Position numbers and translations under genes: made by a program | The notes under the pieces: generated by a model | What the model saw: the letters and a program-made list of their open reading frames with translations, nothing else | The model's database searches: none | Told to the model about the DNA's origin: nothing | In this document: positions 44,841 through 53,900 of the stretch, in pieces | How positions within the stretch are numbered: the stretch's first letter is position 1 | Layout of the letters: each line of letters opens with the position of its first letter | NCBI RefSeq assembly: GCF_031455095.1 | Contig: NZ_JAVDSB010000001.1 | Span: 124,001-188,000, forward strand | Length of the DNA: 64,000 nucleotides | Reading direction: 5' to 3' | Source: Paenibacillus_E qinlingensis_A | Lineage (GTDB): Bacteria > Bacillota > Bacilli > Paenibacillales > NBRC-103111

Positions 44841-45530
44841 GTGAACATTATATTCCATGGTCAAAGCTGCGTGGAGATCCAATTGAAGGAACACAACCTC
44901 ATTATTGACCCTTTCCTCACAGGTAACCCGCAAGCCGTTGCCAAAGCGGAGGACATTAAGGTCGATTACATCCTTGTTACGCATGGACATGGAGATCACG
45001 TCGGGGACACCGTTGCCATTGCGGAGCGAAATAATGCAACAGTTATTGCTCCTAATGATTTAGCTAGATACCTAGGCTTTCAAGGGGTTAAAACGCATGG
45101 AATGGGCATCGGCGGGGCATTTGAATTCCCTTTTGGCAAAGTGAAACTGACGTTGGCTTTACACGATTCTTCCTATAATCCGCCAGGTACGGAAGAAAGC
45201 ATCTATGCAGGGATGGCGAGTGGATTCTTGCTCATGGTAGAGGGAAAAACGATCTATCACGCTGGTGACACGGGGCTGTTTAAAGATATGAAGCTGATTG
45301 GCAAAATGAATAAGATCGATCTGGCTTTTCTGCCTATCGGTGATAACTACACCATGGGACCGGAAGACGCGGTCATCGCGGCGGAATATTTGAAGGCAGA
45401 AGCCGTTGTTCCTATGCATTACAATACGTTCCCGGTCATTGAACAAGATCCTCACAAGTTTGTGAAAAGCCTAGAAAAAGAAGGCATTAAAGGCATAGTG
45501 ATGACGCCAGGGGAAACAATTACCCTATAA
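44841..45530 (+). CDS. UPF0173 metallo-beta-lactamase-fold hydrolase
   Basis: The 229-residue protein is a metallo-beta-lactamase fold hydrolase of the UPF0173 (YtkL) family. The metal motif is HGHGDH (His48-His53), with further ligands in YHAGDTGLF and PMHYNTFP. The family is widespread, and its substrate is not established. GTG 44841 is used with AAAGGAG 8 bases upstream. No partner gene is suggested by the context. Confidence 0.9.
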   Translation: MNIIFHGQSCVEIQLKEHNLIIDPFLTGNPQAVAKAEDIKVDYILVTHGHGDHVGDTVAIAERNNATVIAPNDLARYLGFQGVKTHGMGIGGAFEFPFGKVKLTLALHDSSYNPPGTEESIYAGMASGFLLMVEGKTIYHAGDTGLFKDMKLIGKMNKIDLAFLPIGDNYTMGPEDAVIAAEYLKAEAVVPMHYNTFPVIEQDPHKFVKSLEKEGIKGIVMTPGETITL

Positions 45531-45557
45531 GCGGGAAAGGCTGCTTGATCAGGAGGA

Positions 45558-45947
45558 TTAGCTTTCGCTTTCCTTATTCGATTGACGATCCTTCCAGAAT
45601 AGAACGGTAAGCATGCGCTCCACCCATTCCTTATCTTCAGGTGTTAAAATAAAACCATCGAACATAAGTTCATTTTCACGGAGAAAACGCCGCAGATTAA
45701 CAGGATTGCTTTCAAACTGTTGATTTACTTGTGAAGATTCAAGGTAACCCGCAATATCCATCAGTTCTGAGTATGAGGTGTTGAGTCCCTCAGATAGTTT
45801 CATTAAGACGTCTGGTGATGGAATGCCGCGGTTTCCATTTTCGAGCTGGGAGATGTAAGCCGCGGACACACCAGAACGATCAGCTAGTTCGCGAATTGTG
45901 AAGCCTTTCATTTTGCGCATATCTCGTAATTTATCGTAAAAGTACAT
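45558..45947 (-). CDS. XRE-family transcriptional regulator
   Basis: The 129-residue regulator has an N-terminal helix-turn-helix domain (about 5-62, FTIRELADRSGVSAAYISQLENGNRGIPSPDVLMKLS) and a short C-terminal part that may mediate oligomerisation. The layout resembles SinR-like or phage-type regulators. Three AGTAAAC/GTTTACT heptamers lie in its upstream region and are probable autoregulatory sites. It diverges from a second XRE gene. No immunity or toxin partner is present, so a phage remnant is possible but unproven. Confidence 0.85.
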   Translation of the reverse strand: MYFYDKLRDMRKMKGFTIRELADRSGVSAAYISQLENGNRGIPSPDVLMKLSEGLNTSYSELMDIAGYLESSQVNQQFESNPVNLRRFLRENELMFDGFILTPEDKEWVERMLTVLFWKDRQSNKESES

Positions 45948-45971
45948 TGCTGCTCATCCTTTACTCAATAA

Positions 45972-46010
45972 AGTAAACATTAGTAAACGATATAATACTA
46001 TCAGTTTACT
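45972..46010. promoter_or_regulatory. AGTAAAC heptamer operator cluster
   Basis: AGTAAAC at 45972-45978 and 45982-45988, and its complement GTTTACT at 46004-46010, surround a TATAAT-like core, just upstream of the minus-strand XRE gene. Related GTAAAC (46122-46127) and TTTACT (46163-46168) lie near the other XRE promoter. Confidence 0.55.
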
Positions 46011-46045
46011 ATAGTAATTACAATGATGAGTTTTTGACATGCAGA

Positions 46046-46101
46046 CGAACAAGCCAGCCACCTTGCGACTAACCATCGTAGGGTGGTTTTCCTTTTGTTC
46101 G
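46046..46101. terminator. Long hairpin between divergent XRE genes
   Basis: CGAACAA (46046-46052) pairs with TTGTTCG (46095-46101), and CCACC (46058-46062) with GGTGG (46082-46086), followed internally by TTTTCCTTTT. It has a terminator-like shape, but no gene runs into it from the plus strand; it could belong to a short RNA. Confidence 0.45.
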
Positions 46102-46135
46102 TTGTTCCATTGATTACATGTGTAAACTTTTGTTG

Positions 46136-46163
46136 TTGCATTAGTTAATAAATGCGGTATACT
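46136..46163 (+). promoter_or_regulatory. Promoter of the small XRE gene
   Basis: TTGCAT (46136-46141) and TATACT (46158-46163) are 16 bases apart. Confidence 0.5.
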
Positions 46164-46207
46164 TTACTTAGGACGAAGTGAGGATGGGGGACTGACATTC
46201 AACGCCG

Positions 46208-46426
46208 ATGCATATTCAAATTAAAGCCAAAACAGATGCATTCATCAAGGCAAGGGTTATGAAAGGCTACTCACAACGAGAGCTGGCGCGGCACTCAGGT
46301 CTGAGCCATGCGTACATAAGTTTACTTGAACGGTCGATTAAATCAGTGGGGCCATCAACGGCAAAGCGATTAAGTGAAGTGTTGGAGATGGAGTTAGAGG
46401 AGCTTTTTCAGATCAACATCGCATGA
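46208..46426 (+). CDS. Small XRE/Cro-type regulator
   Basis: This 72-residue protein is little more than one helix-turn-helix domain (KGYSQRELARHSGLSHAYISLLERSIKSVGPSTAKRLSEVL). Such small proteins act as Cro-like repressors or as DNA-binding partners. ATG 46208 is the first possible start because a stop lies 15 bases upstream in frame; the SD match (GAGGATGGGGG) is too far away to be ideal, so translation may be weak. It diverges from the other XRE regulator. Confidence 0.75.
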   Translation: MHIQIKAKTDAFIKARVMKGYSQRELARHSGLSHAYISLLERSIKSVGPSTAKRLSEVLEMELEELFQINIA

Positions 46427-46432
46427 AAATTA

Positions 46433-46476
46433 GAAAACCGATGCCCCGAAAGATTCGGGAACATCGGTTTGTTTTC
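46433..46476. terminator. Bidirectional terminator
   Basis: AAACCGATG (46435-46443) pairs with CATCGGTTT (46462-46470) around an inner CCCGAA/TTCGGG hairpin. It ends both the small XRE gene and the convergent ugpB. Confidence 0.88.
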
Positions 46477-46477
46477 A

Positions 46478-47869
46478 TTATTTCACTGTCTTATTATAAG
46501 CTCCAATTTTCTCGGTAATACTCTTAGCTGCGTTATCCAGCGCTTCTTTTGGTGCTTTTTTACCAGTCAAAGCCTCTTCGATAGCCGTTTCGACGATTTG
46601 ACGAGCTTCTGGGAATACGCCCATAACTGCACCTTGTGTAGCAGTGTTTGCTTTCGTTTTGTGCAATTGATCGATGGCCGTTTGGAATTGCGGGTATTTG
46701 GTGATGTTATCTTTGATAATCTGTTCATCGTAAGCTTTTTTGGTAATTGGGAAGTAACCCGTGTTTACGTTCCACCATGCTTGTGTTTGCGGATTGGTTA
46801 GGAATTTAATGAATTCCCATGCACCTTGTTGCTCCGCTGCCGACTTGTTGTTCAAGATGTAGAGACTTGCGCCACCGACAACAACGCCGCCTTCTTTGGC
46901 ATCTGCTGGCTTAGGAAGCGGGCCTGTACCTACTTGGAATTTGCCTTCAGCACCGCTGACAATACCGCGAAGAGATGCTGTGGAATCCAATGTCATGGCG
47001 ATTTGGCCAGCTAAAAAAGCTTTTTTCGTGTCATCTGTTTTACGGCCAAGGTTGGCGGATGTTTTGTTGTCGACCATCTCTTTCCACCATGTGAGCGTTT
47101 TGACACCAGCTTCATTGTTAACCAAGGCTTCTGTTGCAGCAGCGGTACGGCCGTTCCCGTTATTCAGGAATTCAACGCCTTGGTTCGCGAAGAATTGTTC
47201 CATGAACCAACCGTAGATGGCAAAGGAAGAACCTGATTTCCCGTCTTTACTTAATGCTTTAGATGCGTTCGCAATTTCTTCGTATGTCGTTGGTGGTTTT
47301 TCTGGATCAAGACCGGCAGCTTTGAACATATCTTTGTTGTAATACAAGATTGGATTAGACGTATTGAATGGCATGGAATTCAGTTTACCATCGACTTTGT
47401 AATAATTGAGAATGTTCTCTTCGAGCTGTGAAAGATCGAATTTATCCGCATCCACAAATTTTTGAACCGGTGTAATGGCTTTGGAATCGATCATGAAGCG
47501 GGAACCAATTTCATAAACCTGAATAAGGGAAGGACCGCTTTTGGTATCCATCGAAGCTTTCATTTTGTTAATACTCTCATCATAAGTACCTTGGAAGACA
47601 GCCTCAACTTGGACATTTTTCTGAGAGCTATTGAAATCTGCCACTAATTTATCGACGGCTTTGCCAAGCTCGCCACTCATGGAATGCCACCAGATCACTT
47701 TGACGGGTTCAGTCGGCTTCTTAACATCCGCAGCTGCTGTACTTGTAGCAGGTTTGCTTTCTGCCGCATTGCCTGAGGTCGTTGTTTCTGCTTTACCACA
47801 AGCACTCGTTAACAGCACCATAGCTGCAGTCATAGCAAGGATGGAGCCCTTTGTATTTAATGATTTCAT
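46478..47869 (-). CDS. ugpB: Glycerol-3-phosphate-binding lipoprotein
   Basis: The 463-residue binding protein delivers sn-glycerol-3-phosphate or glycerophosphodiesters to the membrane permeases. A lipobox with Cys24 (LTSAC) anchors it outside the membrane. It closely follows UgpB of E. coli in IWWHSMSGELGKAVD near the N-terminus, LIQVYEIGS, PFNTSNPILYYNKDMFKAAGLDPE and VVGGASLYILN. A 40-residue Ala/Thr/Ser/Lys linker after the lipid Cys is the Gram-positive addition. It is the last gene of the ugpA-ugpE-ugpB operon. The next upstream gene ends 88 bases away. Confidence 0.9.
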   Translation of the reverse strand: MKSLNTKGSILAMTAAMVLLTSACGKAETTTSGNAAESKPATSTAAADVKKPTEPVKVIWWHSMSGELGKAVDKLVADFNSSQKNVQVEAVFQGTYDESINKMKASMDTKSGPSLIQVYEIGSRFMIDSKAITPVQKFVDADKFDLSQLEENILNYYKVDGKLNSMPFNTSNPILYYNKDMFKAAGLDPEKPPTTYEEIANASKALSKDGKSGSSFAIYGWFMEQFFANQGVEFLNNGNGRTAAATEALVNNEAGVKTLTWWKEMVDNKTSANLGRKTDDTKKAFLAGQIAMTLDSTASLRGIVSGAEGKFQVGTGPLPKPADAKEGGVVVGGASLYILNNKSAAEQQGAWEFIKFLTNPQTQAWWNVNTGYFPITKKAYDEQIIKDNITKYPQFQTAIDQLHKTKANTATQGAVMGVFPEARQIVETAIEEALTGKKAPKEALDNAAKSITEKIGAYNKTVK

Positions 47870-47957
47870 CGTCTATTTCTCTCCCTTTTTTCTAAATTAA
47901 AATATATGGAAATCTGTTTCAGCATAGATACTGAACAGAGTGGCCATCAAGGATGGA

Positions 47958-48779
47958 TTAACCTTTTACAGCACCAGCTGTAAGACCGCGAACAAGCTGC
48001 TTTAAACCCAAGACAAGTAATAATAGGGACGGCAGTAAAACGATGGTTACACCAGCCAGCACCAAGTTCCATACCGTCAATTCTTCGAATTGCAGCATCG
48101 CGATGCCAATTTGCACAGTACGCATGGCTTCACTGTTCGTAATGAGCAGAGGCCAGAGATACATGTTCCAGGCATTTAAAAAGGCATAAACAGCTAGTGT
48201 TGCCAAGGCTGGACGACCAAGCGGAAGCACAATCCGGAAGAACATGCGGAAGTGACCGCATCCATCGATGCGTGCTGCTTCGAACAGCTCTTTGGGCAGC
48301 TGTAAGAAGAATTGACGCAGAAGAAAGGTTCCGAAAGCTGTAGCCAGGAACGGAACGGTGAGACCTTGCATGCTATCGAGCCAGTCCCATTTTTTGATGG
48401 TTAGATAATTGGGAATAATGGTGACTTCCCACGGAATCATCATGGTCGCCATGAAGAGCGCGAAGATGATGGCCTTGCCTTTAAAACGAATATTGGTGAA
48501 GGCATAGGCAGCCATGCTTGATGTTATGAGCTGTCCCAGCGTAATAACAATAGACACAATAAGGCTATTGGTTACAAATTTAGCGATAGGCACAAGCTTA
48601 AAGACGGCGATCATGCTGCCTAAATAGAAGCTGCTAGGCAAGACTTTAGGCGGATAGGCGGAGGCTTCTTCGGGCGTCATCAATGCGGATGAGAATGTAT
48701 AGAAAATGGGATAAAGAACAAGTGCTGCACAGATGATCAAAAGGGTGTAGACGAAGGTATTTTGCAAACGAGTCATCAT
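47958..48779 (-). CDS. ugpE: Glycerol-3-phosphate ABC permease
   Basis: The 273-residue permease has six membrane helices and the EAAxxDGCxxFxxFxxIxxPLGRPA loop (EAARIDGCGHFRMFFRI) that contacts the ABC ATPase. It ends LTAGAVKG like other UgpE/MalG proteins. ATG overlaps the stop of ugpA by four bases (ATGA), so translation is coupled. No ATPase gene is present nearby; in Firmicutes a shared MsmX-type ATPase often serves such importers. Confidence 0.9.
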   Translation of the reverse strand: MMTRLQNTFVYTLLIICAALVLYPIFYTFSSALMTPEEASAYPPKVLPSSFYLGSMIAVFKLVPIAKFVTNSLIVSIVITLGQLITSSMAAYAFTNIRFKGKAIIFALFMATMMIPWEVTIIPNYLTIKKWDWLDSMQGLTVPFLATAFGTFLLRQFFLQLPKELFEAARIDGCGHFRMFFRIVLPLGRPALATLAVYAFLNAWNMYLWPLLITNSEAMRTVQIGIAMLQFEELTVWNLVLAGVTIVLLPSLLLLVLGLKQLVRGLTAGAVKG

Positions 48780-49735
48780 TGATAGTGCACCTTCTTTTCA
48801 AATACTTTAAACTGAATGACCGTAAAAATAAGGATAATGGTGAAGAGCACAAGCGCTTGCGCGCTGCCTGTTCCGAATCGAAAGTTAATAAAGGCATCCT
48901 GATATAAGGTGTATACAAGTACATCTGTGGAGTTGACGGGACCACCTTTGGTCAGGATATGAATTTGTCCGAAAGACTGAAAAGCACCGATGATCGATAC
49001 AATTGTGACGAAGAACACCGTTGGTGAAAGTAAAGGCAAGACGATTTGGATAAAGGTGCGAATGGGACCGGATCCATCGATTTTGGCACTATCATAGATC
49101 TCATCTGGAACGCCTTGGAGGCCGCTGAGCAGGACGATGTAAGTGAAGCCGAGATTCATCCAAACCGTCATCATGGAAACGGAAAGCAGTGCCCATCTAG
49201 GGTCCGTCAGCCAAGCTACCCGTGCTAATCCGACTTGCTCGAGCAGGTAATTCAACATTCCGACGCTTGGGTGAAAGAGCATCATCCAGATGACAGCGGA
49301 AGTCCCCACTGACAGCACGACAGGCAGGGAGAAAATAAATTGAAAGATTCGCATCCCTTTGAGCTGATTATGCGTCAAAGCTGCAAGTATTAATGCGATT
49401 ACGATCACTGTAGGAACAGTTAGCAGTGTAAAGAGACCTGTAACTCCCAAACTTTGATAGAATCGTTCTGAGGTGAAAATAGCCGTGAAATTATCGAATC
49501 CAACAAAGGAAGCTACCCTGCCTCGCGGATCGGTTTCGTGTAGACTGAGATAGAAGGTTTGTATCAAGGGATAGAATAAAAAGACAGCAAACAGCAGGAG
49601 TGACGGAGATAAGAAGACATAACCAAGGATTGTCTCCATCCAGCTTTGACTGAATGCTGCCTTTCGTGGATACGCTGTATGTGCCTTCGTGTTTATTTTA
49701 CTAGTGTGTGGTAAATCTCTTTCCATAGCATTCAT
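48776..49735 (-). CDS. ugpA: Glycerol-3-phosphate ABC permease
   Basis: The 319-residue permease has a cytoplasmic N-terminal tail of about 40 residues and six helices, with the coupling loop YDSAKIDGSGPIRTFIQI. It is the UgpA/MalF-type partner of UgpE. ATG 49735 is chosen because GGAGGAG lies 6 bases upstream. A three-box Pho-like array lies upstream, suggesting phosphate-starvation control as for ugp in E. coli. Confidence 0.9.
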   Translation of the reverse strand: MNAMERDLPHTSKINTKAHTAYPRKAAFSQSWMETILGYVFLSPSLLLFAVFLFYPLIQTFYLSLHETDPRGRVASFVGFDNFTAIFTSERFYQSLGVTGLFTLLTVPTVIVIALILAALTHNQLKGMRIFQFIFSLPVVLSVGTSAVIWMMLFHPSVGMLNYLLEQVGLARVAWLTDPRWALLSVSMMTVWMNLGFTYIVLLSGLQGVPDEIYDSAKIDGSGPIRTFIQIVLPLLSPTVFFVTIVSIIGAFQSFGQIHILTKGGPVNSTDVLVYTLYQDAFINFRFGTGSAQALVLFTIILIFTVIQFKVFEKKVHYQ

Positions 49736-49808
49736 TGCAAGCTCCTCCATGACCCTGTATTCGACAAGCACTTATGTGTATTAGATTAACTGTGGTTTAT
49801 TTGACCAA

Positions 49809-49836
49809 TGTCAAATTCATGTGAATGTTTTGTATA
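49809..49836 (-). promoter_or_regulatory. Candidate Pho box upstream of ugpA
   Basis: On the minus strand TATACA (49831-49836), TTCACA (49820-49825) and TTGACA (49809-49814) recur with an exact 11-base period. This fits the tandem TT(A/C/T)ACA repeats bound by Bacillus PhoP. A perfect palindrome ATTTGAC-CAAT-GTCAAAT (49799-49816) overlaps the last box. Confidence 0.55.
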
Positions 49837-49942
49837 ATTCTTGAAACCTTTACAAAATCAATAGACTTGTAGACTGGGCAAAATCAGGTGAATTCAACTA
49901 TAATTTGAGCGTACTTAATAGCTTATCTTTCTAGGAGAGTGA

Positions 49943-50674
49943 ATGATGAATAACCAAAAACCGATCGTGATAGGACATCGCGGAGCAGCTGGAGAAGCCC
50001 CCGAGAATACAATAGCCTCGTTCGCATTAGCTTTTGAACAAGGGGCTGAAGGGATAGAACTCGATGTTCAGATAACAAATGACGGCGAGGTTGTCGTGTG
50101 TCATGATCTAACGTTGGATCGTACGACCAATGGCTCTGGACTTATTTGCGAGAAGAGCTGGGAAGAGTTGAAAACGTTGGATGCTGGATTCTGGTTCTCG
50201 GAAGCATTCACCGGAGAGCGAATTCCTCATCTGCGTCAAGTTTATGAGCTTGTACCCCGAGGACATCTCATCAATGTGGAGATAAAGCACGCTTACGAGG
50301 GGAAAATGGAGAAGGCGTTGTTGGCCTTATTAGATGAGTTGGATCGATGGGAAGATACTGTCATCTCTTCTTTCGATCACAAATTGATGCTCAGGATCAA
50401 ACAGGATCAGCCAAAAGCGAAAGTGGGGCTGCTCTATGCAGGTAATTTACTTGATCATGCGGCCTATGCGGGGCAATTTGGCGTAGAGGTCAATTCCTTG
50501 CACCCGTATCAACACAGCATCAACGAGGCGGATATTGCCGCGGCTGCAGCTGCGGGGCTGGCGGTTTATCCGTATACGGTGAATGAGGTTGCGGATTATA
50601 AGCGATTGATCTCTGCTGGTGTTACTGGCATTATTACGGATTATCCAGCGCGATTGCGGGAGCTGCTTGGCTAG
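49943..50674 (+). CDS. Glycerophosphodiester phosphodiesterase
   Basis: The 243-residue enzyme splits glycerophosphodiesters into an alcohol and sn-glycerol-3-phosphate. Catalytic motifs are GHRGAAGEAPENT (His12, Arg13, Glu), GIELDVQ and VVCHD. It lacks a signal peptide, so it acts inside the cell, like UgpQ of E. coli. It diverges from the glycerol-3-phosphate importer across a 207-base region that carries the Pho-like boxes, forming a uptake-and-cleavage pair for glycerophosphodiesters. A terminator follows. Confidence 0.92.
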   Translation: MMNNQKPIVIGHRGAAGEAPENTIASFALAFEQGAEGIELDVQITNDGEVVVCHDLTLDRTTNGSGLICEKSWEELKTLDAGFWFSEAFTGERIPHLRQVYELVPRGHLINVEIKHAYEGKMEKALLALLDELDRWEDTVISSFDHKLMLRIKQDQPKAKVGLLYAGNLLDHAAYAGQFGVEVNSLHPYQHSINEADIAAAAAAGLAVYPYTVNEVADYKRLISAGVTGIITDYPARLRELLG

Positions 50675-50698
50675 TTTGATCAGAGGTTGGAATAAAAG

Positions 50699-50730
50699 AA
50701 CCAGTAAACTTTGAGTTTACTGGTTTTTTT
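50699..50730 (+). terminator. Terminator after the phosphodiesterase gene
   Basis: AACCAGTAAACT pairs perfectly with AGTTTACTGGTT around TTG, followed by TTTTT. Confidence 0.9.
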
Positions 50731-50974
50731 GTGTCTAAAAAATGAAGAACCACAGGTAGTCACAAGCGTTTTAGCCGTTCGTATTACCAAAATATGACTA
50801 TAATATGACTTTGCTCACCTGTTTTTATGAAGACGAAAAGCTATAATAAATCGTGTTCGAGAAAACATAGAATTGTCAATTTTAGTATACTTATTGTAAA
50901 TTAATGCCAAGTATGATGAGAGAGTGAGTAGTAAGAATGTAAGTATTAAAGCTGGTGACAGGGGAGAAGTGAGA
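50731..50974 (+). other. Leader region of the second RND operon
   Basis: No gene is seen between the terminator and the RND start. A direct repeat lies at 50791-50810. TATAAT hexamers occur at 50799-50804 and TATACT at 50886-50891, neither with a proper -35. The rest is AT-rich. Confidence 0.5.
50791..50810 (-). promoter_or_regulatory. Direct repeat AGTCATATT-N2-AGTCATATT (minus strand)
   Basis: AATATGACT occurs at 50791-50799 and 50802-50810, an 11-base period. Read on the minus strand it is TCATATT-N4-TCATATT, the same core as the repeat before RND copy 1, but facing the other way and about 165 bases upstream of the gene. Confidence 0.5.
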
Positions 50975-53900
50975 ATGTCCAAGTTAACTGAGTTTTCAAT
51001 GAAAAATGTGGCAGCGATTTTCATCGTCATGCTGCTGTTGGTCGTAGGAGGAACCTATTCTACAACCACACTAAAGGTAGAAAGCATGCCTGACATTACA
51101 TTTCCGGTTGTCATTATTAGTACTACCTATGTAGCACCTCCGAAGGATGTTCTTGATGAAATTACGAAGCCATTAGAGAAGGCTGTTGCAGGGTTGGATG
51201 GACTCAAAACCCTAAGCTCTGGATCACAGGACAATTACTCACAGATTATCCTAGAGTTAGACCAAGATAAGAAGCCGGAAGATGTTAAAAAAGATGTGGA
51301 GAGCTTGATCTCGAATGTTAAGCTGCCTCAAGGATCGGAGAAGCCCAAAGTGTTAACAGCGGGTTTTGCTTCAGAACCAGTCTATTATTTGGCGGTATAC
51401 GGTGAGACAGGAATGAACCAAACTGAGCTGGATAAAGCCTACAAAGATACGATTCTTCCTGGCTTTAATGGGCTCAAAGGAATCGACCATGTAGACTCTG
51501 TAGGCAATCAAGATGCTGTTCTTACCATAAAGCTTGATGCGCCTGCGATAAATAATTATGGTCTAACCCCATCAGAAGTTTCAAGTTTGATCAAAGCATC
51601 ACTGGTATCTAGCCCTGCAGGTACGGTAGATTTCAATGGAAACACGCAAATGGTTCGAGTCAAAGGTGAAATGGATACAATCTATAACTTGGATAATTTG
51701 AAAATCACAACGAAAACAGGCGATACACTGCTTCTCAAACAAATTGCCAAAGTGGAAGCAATCAGTGAGTCCAAGTTCATTGCCCGATTAGATGATCTGC
51801 CAGCAATCGGTGTACTGCTTTACAAAACGAAAGCTGCGAATGCAGTGGAATTTGCAGATAGCGCTGATAAGCTTATGACAGATTGGGGTCAAACGCTGCC
51901 TGGCGTGAAATTCCACAAAATCTATAATTCTGCCAACGATATTAAAGATTCCATCCACGGAATGGTGCAAGAAGGCGGATTAGGTGCCATACTCGCTTCA
52001 TTAATGATTTTGCTTTTCCTTCGCAATGCTCGTATGACGATCATCGTACTCGTGTCGATTCCTCTTTCAATCCTTGTCACATTACTATTTATGGGACCTC
52101 TAGGTATCTCTTTAAACATCATGACATTAGGTGGCATGGCCATTGCAGTCGGGCGTGTTGTGGATGACAGTATCGTCGTCATTGAAAATATCTATAGTCA
52201 GCTGCAAAAAGCCCAAGATCGCAATGAATCCGTTATAAAATTAGCAACGAAACAGGTGTCAAGTGCAATTACTTCTTCAACCATTACAACAGTTGGTGTA
52301 TTTGGTCCAATTGGGTTCGTAAGTGGGGTCGTTGGTGAAGTATTCCGTCCTTTTGCCATAACATTAGTCGTAGCTCTTATGTCATCATTACTTGTTGCAT
52401 TGACGGTAATTCCTATGTTAGCGAAGATTATGGTACTTAAAAGTAAGAAACTTACAAGTCACGACGAGAATCACGTTGGGCCAATGGGAGTGAAATATAA
52501 GAGGGCACTTATCTGGTCGTTAAATAACCGTATCAAGACACTATTGCTAGCTGGCGTTGCCCTTGTTATCTCGATCATCATTACAGTGCCTAATTTAGCA
52601 GTGGCTTTTATGCCGGATAGTGAAGCTGTCAAACAAGGTGTAATTGAGATTAAAATGCCGCGTGAAACATCCATTGAAATGATGAATGAGAAGTCCAAGG
52701 AACTCGAAAAAGAATTGAAATTACACAGGGACAAAGCGGGCAAACCTGCATTTAAGTATATTGAATCTCTTGTTGGATATAACCAAAGCAGTGATCGATT
52801 TGCCTATCGAGCGATGATGTTCTTCGAGCTAACAGCTGAAACTGATGCGACCGAAGGTGTCAAAACGTATAAAGAAGACATGTTAAAACTGATGCCAGAT
52901 GGTTCAGATGTGAATATCACACTGTTTACAGGAGGCCCCCCTACCGCAACAGGAGCTGACTTCTCCTACTCCTTGAAAGGGGATGACCAGCTTTATCTTA
53001 AACAGGCCTCACAGTTGGTCAAAGATAAAATGAAGGAATTCCCTGAGTTGAACGACATTAAAGACAGCTTGAGTGATTCCAAAACGGAAGTTGAGATCAT
53101 TGTAAATCAAAATAAAGCACGATTGTACGGACTTTCAAGTGCTCAAATATTGCAAGCCGTCAACGCCTGGATAGCAGAAGAGAAGCTTGGCGATCTGAAA
53201 TTTAATAACATTACTTATGCCACTAAGGTGATGTTGAATCCAATGTACAAAAACTCTGTAGATAAACTGGGTACTTTCTTGATCAAGACGCCTACGGGTC
53301 AGACGATACAGTTGAATGAAGTAGCTCGCGTTGAACAGATTGATGCACCGAATAGTATTAATCGTGAAGATCAAGAACAAATCGTTAGCGTAAGAGCCAA
53401 AATTGATGCCACGGATAAAGGCGGCGTCAGTAAGAAAATTACGGAAGAACTGGCCAAGTTAGAACTGCCTTCTGGCGTCACTCGTGAAGTAAAGGGTGTA
53501 TCCGACGATATTCAAAAAAGTTTTATGCAGATGTTTATGGCTATCATTGCTTCCATCTTCATTGTCTACATGGTGATGGTTGTTGCCTTTGGGAACGCTA
53601 GGGCGCCGCTTGCCATTCTGTTTTCACTGCCGCTAGCAGCTATCGGAGGCCTTTTAGGACTACTAATAACGGGCGAATCGATCAATGTAACGTCACTCAT
53701 CGGCTTCCTCATGCTGATCGGTATCGTTGTCACCAATGCGATTGTACTTGTAGACCGTGTACAGCAACTAAGAGAGCAAGATTACTCGATTCGTGATGCG
53801 CTAATTGAAGCTGGAATTACGAGATTGAGACCGATTATCATGACGGCAGGTGCAACGATACTTGCACTGATGCCTTTAGGACTTGGGTTATCGAAAGGAA

